Shown: one piece after another, positions 46,378 through 58,764 of the stretch
Position numbering within the stretch: position 1 is the stretch's first letter
How the letters are laid out: each line of letters opens with the position of its first letter
NCBI GenBank assembly: GCA_001939145.1
Contig: LSRX01000681.1
Span: 75,121 to 139,120, forward strand
DNA length: 64,000 nucleotides
Reading direction: 5' to 3'
DNA from: Symbiodinium microadriaticum
Lineage: Eukaryota; Sar; Dinophyceae; Suessiales; Symbiodiniaceae
Position numbers and translations under genes: made by a program
Notes under the pieces: model-generated
What the model was told of the DNA's origin: nothing
The model's input: the letters and a program-made list of their open reading frames with translations, nothing else
Database searches by the model: none

Positions 46378-47775
46378 ATGTCTTCGCTCGCAAGACGGTG
46401 GCTTCGACTCATGAGCATGTCTCGTTGCTTAGCCACAGCCGCGCCATCCCCGTTGCTTACTAGACTGGATGGTCAGGACCTGTCAGCAGAGTGGTTGTCC
46501 TCCGTTCTGAAGCAGGCCGAGGAATCAGGGCAGCAGCCTCTTCACTCGAACAAAGTGTCTTCGGTTGGCTTTGACAACGCAACACAGAAGTTGTGGCCAC
46601 AATCGCATTCAGTAGAGCTGCTGCTGACTCTTGAATCGGGGCCAGAGGCTGCCAAGCTCTTCTTGAAGAAGGTTGATGCGCAGCACATGCCAGCCAAAGC
46701 CGTGCACGCACTGCGCCGAGATTTGGAATCCAACCGAAACGAAGCGAGGTGGTACAAGAACTTCTCGTCACAGCTTTTGCAGAGGGGTGTTCCTCTGCTG
46801 CGTGCACCACTCGTGGAGGAGCAGTTGGATTGTTTGGACCATGCTGGAGGTAGTGAGGCTGAGGATATCCTGCGTCGGGGCAAGATGATGTTATTGCTAG
46901 AGTGTGTGAACCAATCAGCATACACACAGCAATCTCCTTTAACTCGACGGCAGGTCAACCAAAGCCTCAAGCTGTTGGCAACCTTCCATGCGGCTGCGTG
47001 GGAAGATCGTGGCTTGCTGCAGCGTGCATCACAAATGCTGCACGCGCAAGGTTGCTACTGGGCACTGTCGCGCCGTGGCGAAGATGAGTTGCGACAGCTG
47101 CAACCAGTTTGGACCGCGTACATAGAAGCATTCACTTCGTATGCTACAGACTTGCTCAAGAAGCCAAGCATTCGAGACCTTGCACGGCGGCTCGAGAGCG
47201 TGGCACCCTGGGTAGCCTCGCAACTAGAAGCTTCTCCGAATGACAACTTCGCTACGCTGGTGCATGGCGACTACAAGGCCATGAACCTCTTTCTGCCTGT
47301 GGATGAGGATGACCGGCCGCTGCTGATCGACTTTCAGTGGACAGGTGTTGGATTTGGCATGGCGGACGTTGCTATGCATCTGTCGCATTCTGTCGAGACG
47401 GAGTCTGTGTTTACACACGAGGAGGACTTGGTGCGTGTGTATCATTCCCTACTCATCGACTTTCTGGAGCAGCGTGGTGCTGTCGCCGCTGCACAGGCAT
47501 TTTCCTTCCAGACGGCTTGGCATTATTACACCTTGTCCTTTCTCGACTATGCGCGCATGGTAATCAGCTGCTTTTTCCGCAATGCCTCGCCGGCAAGCTT
47601 CAGGGCCAGAGGCCACAATCCCAATGTAGGATTGGTCTACCGAAATGTTGATGCTTCGTTGCAGTATATCCAGATTGTGGACCGACACCTTGCAGCCCTG
47701 GAGGCTGCCCAGGTATGCAAGCATGAGAGAGACGATGATGCGCGATCACGGTCTCCATGCACCCGCGAGCACTGA
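46378..47775 (+). CDS. CHK/EcKL-like small-molecule kinase (aminoglycoside-phosphotransferase fold), intronless
   Basis: A single open frame of 465 codons runs from the ATG at 46378, chosen because it directly follows a leader relic and starts an Arg-rich, Ser/Ala-rich N-terminus (MSSLARRWLRLMSMSRCLAT). That resembles an organelle-targeting peptide. The frame is also open upstream to 46192. Family features: a central helical part with LLLECVN (hinge), KLLATFHAAAW, then the catalytic loop LVHGDYKAMNLFL (about residues 292-304) and the metal-binding LLIDFQWTGVGFGMADVAMH (about 313-332). These match the HGD..N and DFQ motifs of kinases that phosphorylate choline, ecdysteroids, drugs or similar alcohols. 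The substrate cannot be read from sequence. No stop, frameshift or intron is seen, in contrast to neighbours. It lies just after the BRCT exons and may sit in an intron of that gene. Confidence 0.83.
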   Translation: MSSLARRWLRLMSMSRCLATAAPSPLLTRLDGQDLSAEWLSSVLKQAEESGQQPLHSNKVSSVGFDNATQKLWPQSHSVELLLTLESGPEAAKLFLKKVDAQHMPAKAVHALRRDLESNRNEARWYKNFSSQLLQRGVPLLRAPLVEEQLDCLDHAGGSEAEDILRRGKMMLLLECVNQSAYTQQSPLTRRQVNQSLKLLATFHAAAWEDRGLLQRASQMLHAQGCYWALSRRGEDELRQLQPVWTAYIEAFTSYATDLLKKPSIRDLARRLESVAPWVASQLEASPNDNFATLVHGDYKAMNLFLPVDEDDRPLLIDFQWTGVGFGMADVAMHLSHSVETESVFTHEEDLVRVYHSLLIDFLEQRGAVAAAQAFSFQTAWHYYTLSFLDYARMVISCFFRNASPASFRARGHNPNVGLVYRNVDASLQYIQIVDRHLAALEAAQVCKHERDDDARSRSPCTREH

Positions 47776-47897
47776 CCATGGCGTATTTCTGGAAAGATGC
47801 AAGAGAGCTATTTAGTCTTGTAGACGGTGAAGTCCCAGTCGGCAAAAGATGCAAGTAGTTGTAGTGACAGCGTGTGGATTCATCCCTGGACGGTCCA

Positions 47898-48045
47898 ACC
47901 TCTCTCCGCTCCCGTCCCCTCCCCCCTTTCCTCCCATCCCCCCTTCCCCTCCCCTCGCCCCCTCCCTCTTCTCCCCTCCCCCTTCTCTTCATCTTCAGTC
48001 CCCTTCCTCTTTTAGTCCCCTTCCCTCCCCTCCCTCAATTTGGCT
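47898..48045 (+). repeat. C/T-rich polypyrimidine tract
   Basis: Nearly unbroken CCCCTCC, CTTCCCC and TCTTCTC runs over about 150 bp. Open frames through it are low-complexity Pro/Ser and probably not real. Confidence 0.8.
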
Positions 48046-51000
48046 TTCCTCCTTCACACTGGCAATGAGCAAACAGACTAACCAACTGCTGAGCCAGAAA
48101 GCAGACCTGGCCGCCATGCTTGGGTTTGCTCCGTTTCGGAAAGAGGACGTCGCACGGGCAGCTGCACTAACTGAGGAATCCCACGCCAGCAGAAGGCAGC
48201 TCTTACTGTTTCGACACATTGGGGTTTCTTCTGTGCACGCTGCGTGTTCTTTGTCTGTCCACTCCGTGGCTCGGAGGACCCGAGGATGCGGATGCAGTTG
48301 TATCGGTGCCCCATCGAGGAGCTCGAAAGATTGTAGGTAGACTAAGAAGCACAGAGCACAGCCATGGAATACGTGAGTTTCTGTTAGGAGATGTGGAAGA
48401 TGGGGTGCAGAAACAGCCCCTTGCTTTCAACGTGAATCTATTAACCCACGCGTTCGGCCATAGTTGCTTGGTAGCTTGAGTATAGTGCAGAGCTCATGTC
48501 GTCGAATTCGAGGTCGCTGGATCTCACCTGCGAGGAGACACAGCCATGCTCGGCTGAGCAGGCGTGGCTACATCGACCTTGCATGCAGACAGCATGGTGA
48601 GCGCACAGCAGGTCGAAGAAGACGAGGATCCGCCAGCCTCGGCCAAGAAGAGACGGAAATCCATAGTTTCAGTGGATTCCGAACATCTTAGCCGCTATGG
48701 CTGCCACAAGCGTGCTCAGCACAACGTCCCTGAGCTGTGGATTCTGAGGCCAGACACCGCAGCGGATAGAGCAGAATTTCGCAACGTCTGCAGTTGCTTT
48801 TGAGGTGACGCGGCAACAGCAGCCTGCAGGGGCAAGTGTCGTGATAGTAGCTGAGCTGATAGATGACAGTATGTCAGACATCACATATGGCACCTTGTCT
48901 GTGGCTAACGGAACCACGTGGAATCTTCAAAGGTTCCATCCTTTGAGTGACCTGGGTTTCAGTTGCAGCAAATGTATGAAGGCCCCAGGCTGCTACCGAA
49001 AGCCTGGGGCCGAGGTTTCGTGCTTGTATTTCGCGGTAAAGTTTGCTTGCCAGAGATGGGTCAAGCAAGGTCAACCCCCACCACCCCGACATCTGTGTGC
49101 AATCGGAGCAGTGATGTAGACCAACTTCAAACCAGATGGTTTTGATGCCGAGTTTCGAGTCGGACAATGTAGGGTGCTTCAGGTGAACACTTCTTGCACG
49201 GAGGGGTTGGCTGGATTCAGTGAGTTGCTCGAAGTTCTGTCCGATCTTGCAGCCGGCGCTGCTCAACAGCTAAGATGCTCGTCCGCATGGAGACGGGTTT
49301 TTTGCGCTGCTGCAACCACTCTGGGGTTGCAGTTCAATTGAGGCGAGCAAGGTCGTTGCGCGGCAGCTGTAGGACTGAAGATCACTTTGGGACAGCGGCA
49401 GGCGGAGTGGAGTGGTACTTGGCCTGAATGTCAAGTGACAGTGCAGACCTATTTCGGTTCTGCTAAGGGTTTGGTTCGAGCCTGAATGCACCTTCCAAGC
49501 CTGGCTTGCATCGGGCAGTTGCCTCATGCGATTCTCCAGCGCCATCCAACCCCTTTGAGGCAGCCCAGCGGGATGCTGGTCATAGTAGCCAAACTGAGCA
49601 ACTGACAGAGAGGGTTTGAATTCCAGAAGACTGTTTTCCGGCTTTTTCAGACATCCAACGAAGGGCCGAAATATGTGTCGGCACCGCCTGTATTTCGTGT
49701 TTTGTGTTGTCAGGTGTTGGCATTTCCATTCATGTATCTAGGGCTTTCACTGTACCGACGCGTCGTCTAGAGTGTCGTAAGTGCTTGAAGCATTTTTTAA
49801 TTCCAGGCATGGCCGGGACCGAGGGCCATGGCGGTCAAGAAGCTCTGCTGACTACCCTGACCTCGCTGGCACATCGGGCCGTGGCAGCTTTGGGCCTCAG
49901 CACTGGCCTCACTGCCGAGACTCCGCATGGAAAAGTCCACATAGATCCCGATGCTGGCTACCGAGCTCTTTGTCACGTGGGTATCCAACTGCATTTTCAG
50001 CACGGGCAAGGTTCTGGATACCAAGAGCCGGCACCCGCGAAGCCAAGCAAGCCAGATCGAGGAGATAGAGACTTGACCGGCAATGGCAGAGAGAAAACAT
50101 GCAGTTCCGTGGCCGATCAGCTCACTGTGCCTGTGGCTCTGCGACCCGACGTGGCCGAGATTGCCAGCACCAGCCGTCAAGCCGCATTTTCGGTTGGTTT
50201 CTTATTTGTCGGAGCCAGAAACTGACAAATCATGAAAGACGCCCATTCGATTTTAGGTGCTTTTCGTGACACGTCTCGGCGGTGTCTGTTGATTAAGACC
50301 CCCTGAGCCCAGAGCCATCCAGAGTCACCACTTCTCCTACTCAATTGCTATAGACATCTATAGACTATTTCCAGACGTGGGGCCCTGAATCTGACAGGAG
50401 ATGCGTCAGCAACACCTGGGGTCTTTCGAGTCTTTCCGCAGTCCGACCTGTGCCCAGGCTGCGCAGGCATCCTCTCCGAACCCACTGCTGCCCGGCTGGA
50501 CTGACTTGGACATCTGCAAAGGCCATAAGTATTGCTGCTCTCACCTGGCAATCTATGTTTGTCCAGGCTCGATCCACCACCACACACCGACCTCGATGGA
50601 AAGTTCTGTCCGTCTGGGCACCGGATGCTGCTCAGCCATTCGAGAGAGCTTGTGATTGCTTTTATGAAGGGGTGCGCAGCACCTCAAGCATCCTTGAAGA
50701 TCCCGTCTTCGAATGTAGACGTTGAGTTCCGGTCTTCTGCACAAAGTTGAAATCTGCGGCTCTTGCTCCGCCCAGAGTCACCAACTCCACTTCAGCTTCG
50801 TCCGACCCGCTGCTGCTCCGTTCGCTTCCGAAGATTGCTGTTCCTGTCTAAAAGTATGTAGCAGAAAATGTTGTGGTTGCAAGTGCTGCTGCAGGGAGAC
50901 GACAGCAGAACGGCTTGGGAGGGAGGATAGATTCCAAAAGGCATTGTACGATTGCAGTCAGACGAAGGAAAGCCCTTTTTTTGAAGGCATTTGTCATGTG

Positions 51001-52744
51001 AGGTTCTGCGAGGTGAGGGCAGCTCTGATGATGCAGGGTGGAGGGGGTGTTGGCGGGTGAGTACAGCAGGATTTTGGCGTTCTCGCAAGTAATTGTCGTA
51101 CTGTCGGATTTTCCACTTGTCCGAGCTTGCTGGTTGATCCAGCCAAGAAGGTCAATGCACAGCAGCTCATCGATCATTGGCGGGCAATCTGCCATCGGGT
51201 GCAAGGTGGCATTATCTTCTGCATGTGGGAAAAGCGGCTGACAGAGAGCGAAAGGCTTTTCCCTCTCTGGGAGGCTTGCAGAAAGGATCAGTCAGTGAGT
51301 GGCACAAAGTCTGTCACCCTCGGGCCGGCCACACTCCCGGCGTCGCTGCCAGTCTCGACCTGCATGCTGCTTGGCCGCAAGAAAGCGACCAGGACGTCGA
51401 GATCTTTGTTTTGCCGGGATTGCAGTGGTTCCAGCAGCTGTGCAGAATGCCAACCCAGACTGCATCTGGCGAGGTCTATGCGTTTGAAGAGCTGCTGGCG
51501 CGAAAAGAATTTGAGGTGATGCCGTTGTGAATTGGCACATCCACACGAACGCAGCCAAACATGTGCGGGCTAATGATGCCTGCACTGTTCGCAACCCGTA
51601 GGTCGTTCATTTGGCTTTGCGGGCACTTCGCGCAGCAGTCAAGAGCCGTGTGGCTTGCACACTCCGTGGAGACGGTGCCTTGGTTATGCATTGTCGGAAG
51701 CGTAATGAGTCAATCGAAAGAGTAAATTTTGCTCGGTGACTCGGTGGGACAGAAAGAATTCCGCATTGTATCAGCCAGCCTTTTTGCCAGGTCAACTGCC
51801 CACACCGAGCCATTTCAATGCATTGCTTTCGGCAGTGCAACGATCCCTGGCCGGCGACAGTGGTGCTCGCTTTAAAGTGGCACCACTGGCACTGCCAGAA
51901 GCTGCAGAGAAAAGGTGAGACCGCCGTCCCGTGCTTCCGTGCTCTGGTTCAGACACGGCCACAGGTACTGTACCATATCTTACGCACATCCGCTCTGATG
52001 AGCAATGCAGGAGGGGGGGGTGGGGCAACTGATGCAGGGCACAGCAGAAGCGGAGCACGTGGAGGCCAAAGCAGACCACCGGCTGCAGCCTTGCAGGCCA
52101 ATCGACGGCAAGTTCTTTAGTTGGTGTTGGGACGTTGAAACTCTTCTTTCCAGCTGTTGCCTTGACCAGATGTTTGGTGTGCAGAAAGTGCGCAGCCCTC
52201 GCCCCAGATCGTCGACTCATGTTCATGTAACACGTGTCAGCTTGGGAGTGAGCAGGAGAAGGTCGCCTGGAACGAACGCTCTGTGTGGCTCTTGGTTCAC
52301 TGGAGTCTGCTGCATCACTCGAGAGCTTGAGACGGAGGAGCGTCTTGAATATCAGGTCTGTCCAATTTGTGGCATGCGAGTGCAGTGGCTGGCTGACGAA
52401 AGGGTGCGCCACCACATCATGTGGGCAATGCTTATTTGCAAGTGGACTTGTTGAGTCTTCGCCTTGGTTTGTTCCTGACGTTAGGCATTGATTGCCACCG
52501 GCTGGCGTGTGACACGTCCAACTGCTACCAGGACACGTGGCAGAGTAGACAGAAAGTCGGTGCTGCTGCCGATGCAATTCCTTCACTTTCTCCAGTGGAG
52601 CTGAGGCAAGACAAGTGCGGTATTTGTGTGAGTCGGGCAAAGTAAGGGGAGCTCCAGACACATGGGTGCGGGATCCTTTCTGCAATCGACGAATGTTTCA
52701 CATAATTTTCCACGACGGAACTTTGCACCTGCCGCAGCGCCAGT
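48046..52744. other. Unassigned region with exon-like pieces
   Basis: Protein-like + strand pieces: MSKQTNQLLSQKADLAAMLG and GFAPFRKEDVARAAAL (48065-48165), VEEDEDPPASAKKRRKSIVS (about 48612-48671), MAGTEGHGGQEALLTTLTSL (49809-49868, frame open to 50224), LVDPAKKVNAQQLIDHW (about 51131-51181, faintly like the end of a kinase C-lobe), and VCPICGMRVQWLADERVRHH (about 52359-52418) with DKCGICVSRAK nearby, both Cys-rich. A 297-codon minus-strand frame at 51792-52685 overlaps several of these and looks like a shadow. None is named. Confidence 0.3.
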
Positions 52745-53399
52745 GCATGCCTGTCGCATACTTAATTATTATCTCGAACCGGAAAGATTCGACGCTTGTA
52801 ATGTTATTTTCTGTTTTCTTGGTCTAATTATGAACTTCAAGAATACTAAGTTTCTTAATCTTCGATAAGCAAAAATTTTTTGCGGTTCCTTGGATTTCCA
52901 AAAATGAGCTCGCATTATTCAAGATAGATTCAAATGGATAATAAATAGAAATTAAAATATTCGGTACGATTCAAAATAAATGAGATGAGGCCATTATGAC
53001 GATATAGATTTAAAAAATGCGATCTATGGCGATTAATAAATCGATAAGAGACGTTTTTAAGGGATATTATTGTCATTCTAGTTCTGGGCTCTAGATTTCT
53101 TTGAAGAGAGGATTTTAAGAATTTAGATTTTATGAAAAATATAGAGATTACAGAAATAAAGATAATAAAATGATATATTTAAATAAAAAAGAATAGATTA
53201 ATAAATTTACGATTATATATATTTTAGATATAATCTCTATTTATTAATATTTGGCGAATTGCTCTTTTATTAGAAAAATATAAGAAGATAAATTTAATTA
53301 GATTTATTGATTTGGGGTATGAGAATTATTATTTGAAATTTATTATACTTTATTATCGTTAATATTATTTACGATTGATACAAATATTATTACCACCTC

Positions 53400-53570
53400 T
53401 AATTATTATTACTCGTTCGCTTTTGCTTTTTTTTCTCTTTACTTATCTTATATATTCTCTTTCTCTCGCTCTGTTTCTCTTTCCACTCTACTATACACTA
53501 TTCGACATCACACTATACTTCTCCAAACTATAAAAATTCCACCCACCCACTAACCCCGCCCACCCCATTT
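53400..53570 (+). repeat. Polypyrimidine tract in the AT-rich block
   Basis: C/T-dominated on the + strand (TTTTCTCTTTACTT, TTCTCTTTCTCTCGCTCTG, CCACCCACCCAC). Simple low complexity. Confidence 0.65.
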
Positions 53571-53999
53571 AATTATGAATTATAAATATAGTGTTATTTT
53601 AATATGATATAATATTGTATTATTTATTATAATTTATCTATAATTTGCAATCTAATTTGATTTCGTAAGTTCTAGATTTAAAGATAGAATATTGCCGAAC
53701 GAATGAATGATATATAGTTACTGTCTTTATACGAGATTCCGTACTTATGCGACTCTATATAGACATGAAATATTATATGATAATTAAGCAATTTTGGGAT
53801 ATTATTTATTTAATATTTGAGAATAGACGAGAAGCGTATTAAGAATTTTCCGTCGTAAATTTAAGTTGACCAGAAATAGAGAGGCAGGGCCGATAGACGG
53901 AGCGGGGCAGAGACTCCTGTTCTGCCCGGCGCGAGTCAGAAACTTCCATAATCTAGCTTTTAGATATCGGACGTCTACGAGGAATAAATTATAGAATAC

Positions 54000-54964
54000 A
54001 ATTTGAAAATACAAATTCTAAAATTAGAGCAACACAAATAATACAAGAAGGACCATAATTCGGAATCACAAACTACAAACTTAGAGCAGAAAAAATAGCA
54101 GCAGCAGGAGCACAATTTGCAAGTACAAACTACAAAATTAGAGCAGAAAAAATACCACCAGAAGCAGCACAATTTGGAAGCACAAATTACAAAATTAGAG
54201 CAGAAAAAATATCACCAGTAGGAGCACAATTTGGAAGCACAAACTACAAAATTAGAGCAGAAAAATTAGCATCAGCAGGACCACAATTTGGAAGCACAGA
54301 CTATAAAATTAGGCCAAGCAAAAACAAAATAGGCATCAGTAAGATCACAATTTGGAAATATAAACTACAAAATTAGGGCAAGCAAAAAAGGAGCAGGCAG
54401 GGCAGCAGAGAAATCCTAATGAAAAGAATTTCTGGCCTGATTCTATTATTATATTTTATATAAGGTGCGCGAGCAAAAAACTAAGGAGCATAATTTGGAT
54501 ACACAAACTACAAAACTAGAGCAGGAAAAATAGCACCAATAAGAGAATTTGGAAGCGCAAACTACAAAACTAGAACAGGAGCACAATTTGGAAGCACAAA
54601 CTACAAAATTAGAGCAGAAAAATTAGCATCAGCAGGACCACAATTTGGAAGCACAGACTATAAAATTAGGCCAAGCAAAAACAAAATAGGCATCAGTAAG
54701 ATCACAATTTGGAAATATAAACTACAAAATTAGGGCAAGCAAAAAAGGAGCAGGCAGGGCAGCAGAGAAATCCTAATGAAAAGAATTTCTGGCCTGATTC
54801 TATTATTATATTTTATATAAGGTGCGCGAGCAAAAAACTAAGGAGCATAATTTGGATACACAAACTACAAAACTAGAGCAGGAAAAATAGCACCAATAAG
54901 AGAATTTGGAAGCGCAAACTACAAAACTAGAACAGGAGCACAATTTGGAAGCACAAACTACAAA
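54000..54964 (+). repeat. 57-bp (19-codon) tandem repeat, decayed coding minisatellite
   Basis: About a dozen imperfect units, such as GGAAGCACAAACTACAAAAT followed by TAGAGCAGAAAAAATAGCA and CCAGCAGGAGCACAATTT. The spacing is about 57 bp in the first part. In one + frame the unit reads NLEAQTTKLEQKKYHQQEH, a Glu/Gln/Lys-rich heptad-like sequence, but stops have appeared in several units. This suggests a former coiled-coil repeat protein or a minisatellite with a codon-sized period. Confidence 0.75.
54235..54964 (+). repeat. Tandem duplication of about 358 bp ending at an N
   Basis: The segment starting at about 54235 (GCACAAACTACAAAATTAGA) recurs almost identically from about 54593. It includes the inner AGGCAGGGCAGCAGAGAAAT and GGTGCGCGAGCAAAAAACTA landmarks (54392/54750 and 54463/54821). 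The second copy stops at the single N at 54965, after which unrelated GC-richer sequence begins. Confidence 0.85.
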
Positions 54965-56269
54965 NGCCACCCGAAACTGGAATTGGCCGACCAGACCAGA
55001 CGACCCCAATTTTAAATTTCTCCCGGAACTGGCCCTGCCGAGCCCCCAAGCATCTGAATACTGCCCCGTCTCCCTCCACCCCATCGAGAAACTGACGCCC
55101 AAACTACCAACCAACTACCACAGCAACAAAGCAATACTACAACAACCTCAAATTGCGTTTAACGGAAGGACGGCGTTTATATTCGCAGGCTCTGTTCGAA
55201 TTCGTTGATGAAATTATAAATAATTTCTGATATCAATATAAGTACAACTATATCTATAAGTATAAGTTTGAAGAGACCACGAGGATAATTGAAGCTAGTC
55301 GAGAAATAAGATCTGATGAGATAAATTTGACATCTTATAGGCTATATAAGTTATTTTTATCTATGATATATGATATGATATAAGACATATATGGTGATAG
55401 ATGATATAAGAAAAAGATTTTTCGGAATTGCTTTTGTCTTTAACAATAAAACACCTTGAAGACGAGGTCCCGCGATTCTCCAGTTTCGAGTCTTAGGTTA
55501 ACTCTTTGGGGGCCAGGGGTGAGGTCAAACGTTTTTTGTCTTTGGTACAGAAGATTCCGGAATTAGGCCTCAGGGTTTGGGAGTCCTGTTCTAGTCCCCA
55601 GGGTCTGGGAGGAAGGTTAAAGCCAGGTTGATTTTGCCATAATCCCAGAAAGGCTTACGAGCTTGTGCTAGTTTTTGTGCTCCTCGTTCTGCCCACTATT
55701 AGTGCGCAAAGGCTACTCCGAATATATATTATATTTATTAATATTGGTCTTTAGATTAGAAATACAAATCGAATATTTCTAAATAAATAGTCTAATGTCA
55801 TGAATCGAAATATTGGGATTGATTTATATTAAATATATCTTATAGATTAATTTTCTATAATGCTACGAGATTATGATTTTTCGAAATATTTCGTATTCTT
55901 TATCGAAGATATTTTGCGAAATTATTTAAATATCAAAATTTAGGCTTCTATTTAAAGAAGAAGAAAATAATTGAGATATAGAATTTTGAGATCGGTTAAA
56001 AATATATGATTTACGAAATATGAGATTAATTAAAATATCTAATCTCATAATTAATTATGAGATTTTCTCATATATTCGTTCTGTCCACTATTTAGATTAA
56101 TTTAATTTTCATATCCATTGGGAGATTCGTAGAATATCTCTGAATTCTTAATTCTTTAGATTTTTTATCTTCTGAAAATTTAATCTTAGAGACCGTCGTG
56201 AGCCCATAGATTGGCATAAGAATCATTGAAATAAGAAAGATTCCCTAGAATGTCGAATAAGCAAATATT

Positions 56270-56960
56270 ATGAAATGAGAATATCTATATCTATAGATTA
56301 TTATGAGATCTTTTGGAATTTCCAATCCAGATAATTATGAGTCGTTTAATGGACTCCCTGGAATATTTAATTCCAGACGAATATGAATATAGATTCCTAT
56401 GAGATTTCCTGGAATACGTAATTTCCAGATTATTATTAGATTCTTCGAAATGCTCAAATTTATGGTTTACTTTCAGAATCTCTGATCTTTTTTAATCTTG
56501 AGGTTGATAAGAATATCCAATTCTTCAGATTCTCTATATTGTCCGCTCCCTGGAATGCCAAATCGAGAGATTACCGTGAGATTCCTTGAAATATCTAGAC
56601 TAGTATATAACCAATCCCACAGATTACCGTGAAACTCTGCGGAATATCCAAGCCCAGAGATTTCCACGACATTCCCTGGCGTGCCTAAACCCAGAAATTA
56701 ATATGAGATTTCCTAGAGACCTCAATCCAGAGATCCGAAGTCCCTCCTTGTCTTGCCCAATCTCCCAGACATTTATAAGACTCCTTGGAGAGTCCCATAT
56801 CAGAGACTAATATGAATGCTCATCTCCATAGGTTATTATAAGATTCCCTGGAAAGCCTACATCCATAGACTAATAAGAGATTCCCGGCGTGCCCACCCCA
56901 AAGCCTCCAGGGAATCTCTCTGGAGTGCTGAATCCGGAGATTCCAAGATCTTTTATTCCT
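56270..56960 (+). repeat. Degenerate satellite, GAGATTCCCTGGAATATC units
   Basis: Recurring phrases such as TATGAGATTTCCTGGAATA, CCAGAGATTA, GATTCCTTGAAATATCTA and AGATTCCCTGGAAAGCC are spaced irregularly at about 45-70 bp. Units are strongly diverged from one another. Confidence 0.65.
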
Positions 56961-56989
56961 CCTTGATCTGAATCGATCTCATATTTTGA

Positions 56990-57500
56990 GACGAAGACCC
57001 ATCCATATCTATGATATCAATCAATGATATGATATCATATATAGATCGTCGAATGACCTGCATCGAATCCTTGCATTTAATTCCATATATGGATCATAAT
57101 ATCAATCAATGATATGATTTTCTACAACGTCGATTAATGATATGATGCCATGAATCGTCGAATAATTAGAACCCGAATCGAATATTCGTATTTTGCTATA
57201 TTTACGAGAATTCTAGGTCCGTAATATCGATTACTGATAAAATATCATGAATCATTCTTCGATTTGAATCCTCGTATATTTTTATTAATATATGGGGATC
57301 CGACGTCAATATCATCAATCGATTTTATGATCTCATGAAATATCGAATAATTTGAATCGAATTTTGGATCTTATTATATGATCGGGGACTCTATGATCAT
57401 AACATCAATCAACGATATGATCCATAGATTCTCGATTGAAATCAATCGAACGCTCATATTTTGACATATATACGGAACTCCACGATCGTAACATATCGTC
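56990..57500 (+). repeat. Degenerate satellite, ATCAATCAATGATATGAT units of about 85-125 bp
   Basis: About five units, each starting near an ATCAATCAATGATATGAT-like segment (57026, 57101, 57227, 57313, 57401). Each continues through a TCGAATAATTNGAATCGAA-like part to a TATATACGGAACTC..GATCGTAAC-like part. Confidence 0.65.
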
Positions 57501-58764
57501 TGATTACAATAACTGAACGGAGCCAGCCGTACCGATTTGACCTGCGCGCCTATTATCTTATTTCTTCTAGCCTACTATATATAGCCTATATAAAGAATGA
57601 ATAAATATATTTCGCCTTCTTATTTTTTTTCATTTTCGCGTAATTTATGTATCTACAACAACTAACTTACGAAGATCGAGAAATCATCATTATAACGAGA
57701 TCATTTTCATATAAAATAGCCACGACTATATATCATAATATAAATCAATAAACACCACAAAAATTATCATCGACCGAAATAGATCGAATATTCGAGCGAT
57801 TATATATCTCCATATTTCTATATATAAATAAAATTGAATTAACTCAAAATTTCTCTCTCATCGTAGGAATAAAATTTACGTACGGGGCGGTTTCCTTTCA
57901 AATTTTTTTCAATAATTTTCAAATATATATGTCGAAGACCTCCAATTCTAAGAGAAATCCAATTAGAGATGAGAGTATATCTTATTCTCCAATTACAGAT
58001 CGACGGGTATATAAGATTTAGAATACATAATTAATTTTATTTCGTATCTTTTTAGATCTCCGAATCAAGAACTATTAAATTTAATATTTCTTCATAAGAG
58101 ATCCCTCGCTCCAAGCATAGAAATATCTTCTATATAGAAAAAATCATTATTAATTTAAATTTAATATTTTAATAATCATAATCTAATTTTGTCGAAATCA
58201 ATTCTACTATTATCATTATTATTAATATTTCTTCAATATTATTTTACTACAACTAATACTAATTTTATCGTATTAGTAATATTTCTATTACTAATGCAAT
58301 TAAAAATACCCACAATCCCGTACAATCACTACACATATCATTCTCATTAATATTACTATCATAAAAAATATCGCATATTACATCCATTACATAATAAACA
58401 TACGAATACGAAATTAATAAATAATATAACCATAATATCCATAATAATAATAAACTTCAAAATTTTTCTCATATATTCCAACGGGAATTAAATTTATAAG
58501 CCAATTAATATTTCATAAATATTTTTATCTCTAATATTAAAATTTTTCTTTTCCTTATTATATTCAATTTATTTAATAAATTAAATATTTAATTATATCA
58601 ATTAATAATTAATATATCATTTTATTTTCTATTATTAGAAATTTAGATTTTATTATTAAAAAATAGATTACCTTATATATTACTCGATTTATCTTAAAGA
58701 AAATTTTCATTTTATATTTAATATTCAATATATAATAAATTCATATATATAATTTAAAAAAAAT

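Noticed and set aside
51792-52685. 297-codon minus-strand open frame
   Set aside because: No recognisable motif, composition typical of antisense frames in GC-rich coding, and it covers several + strand exon-like pieces with Cys pairs.
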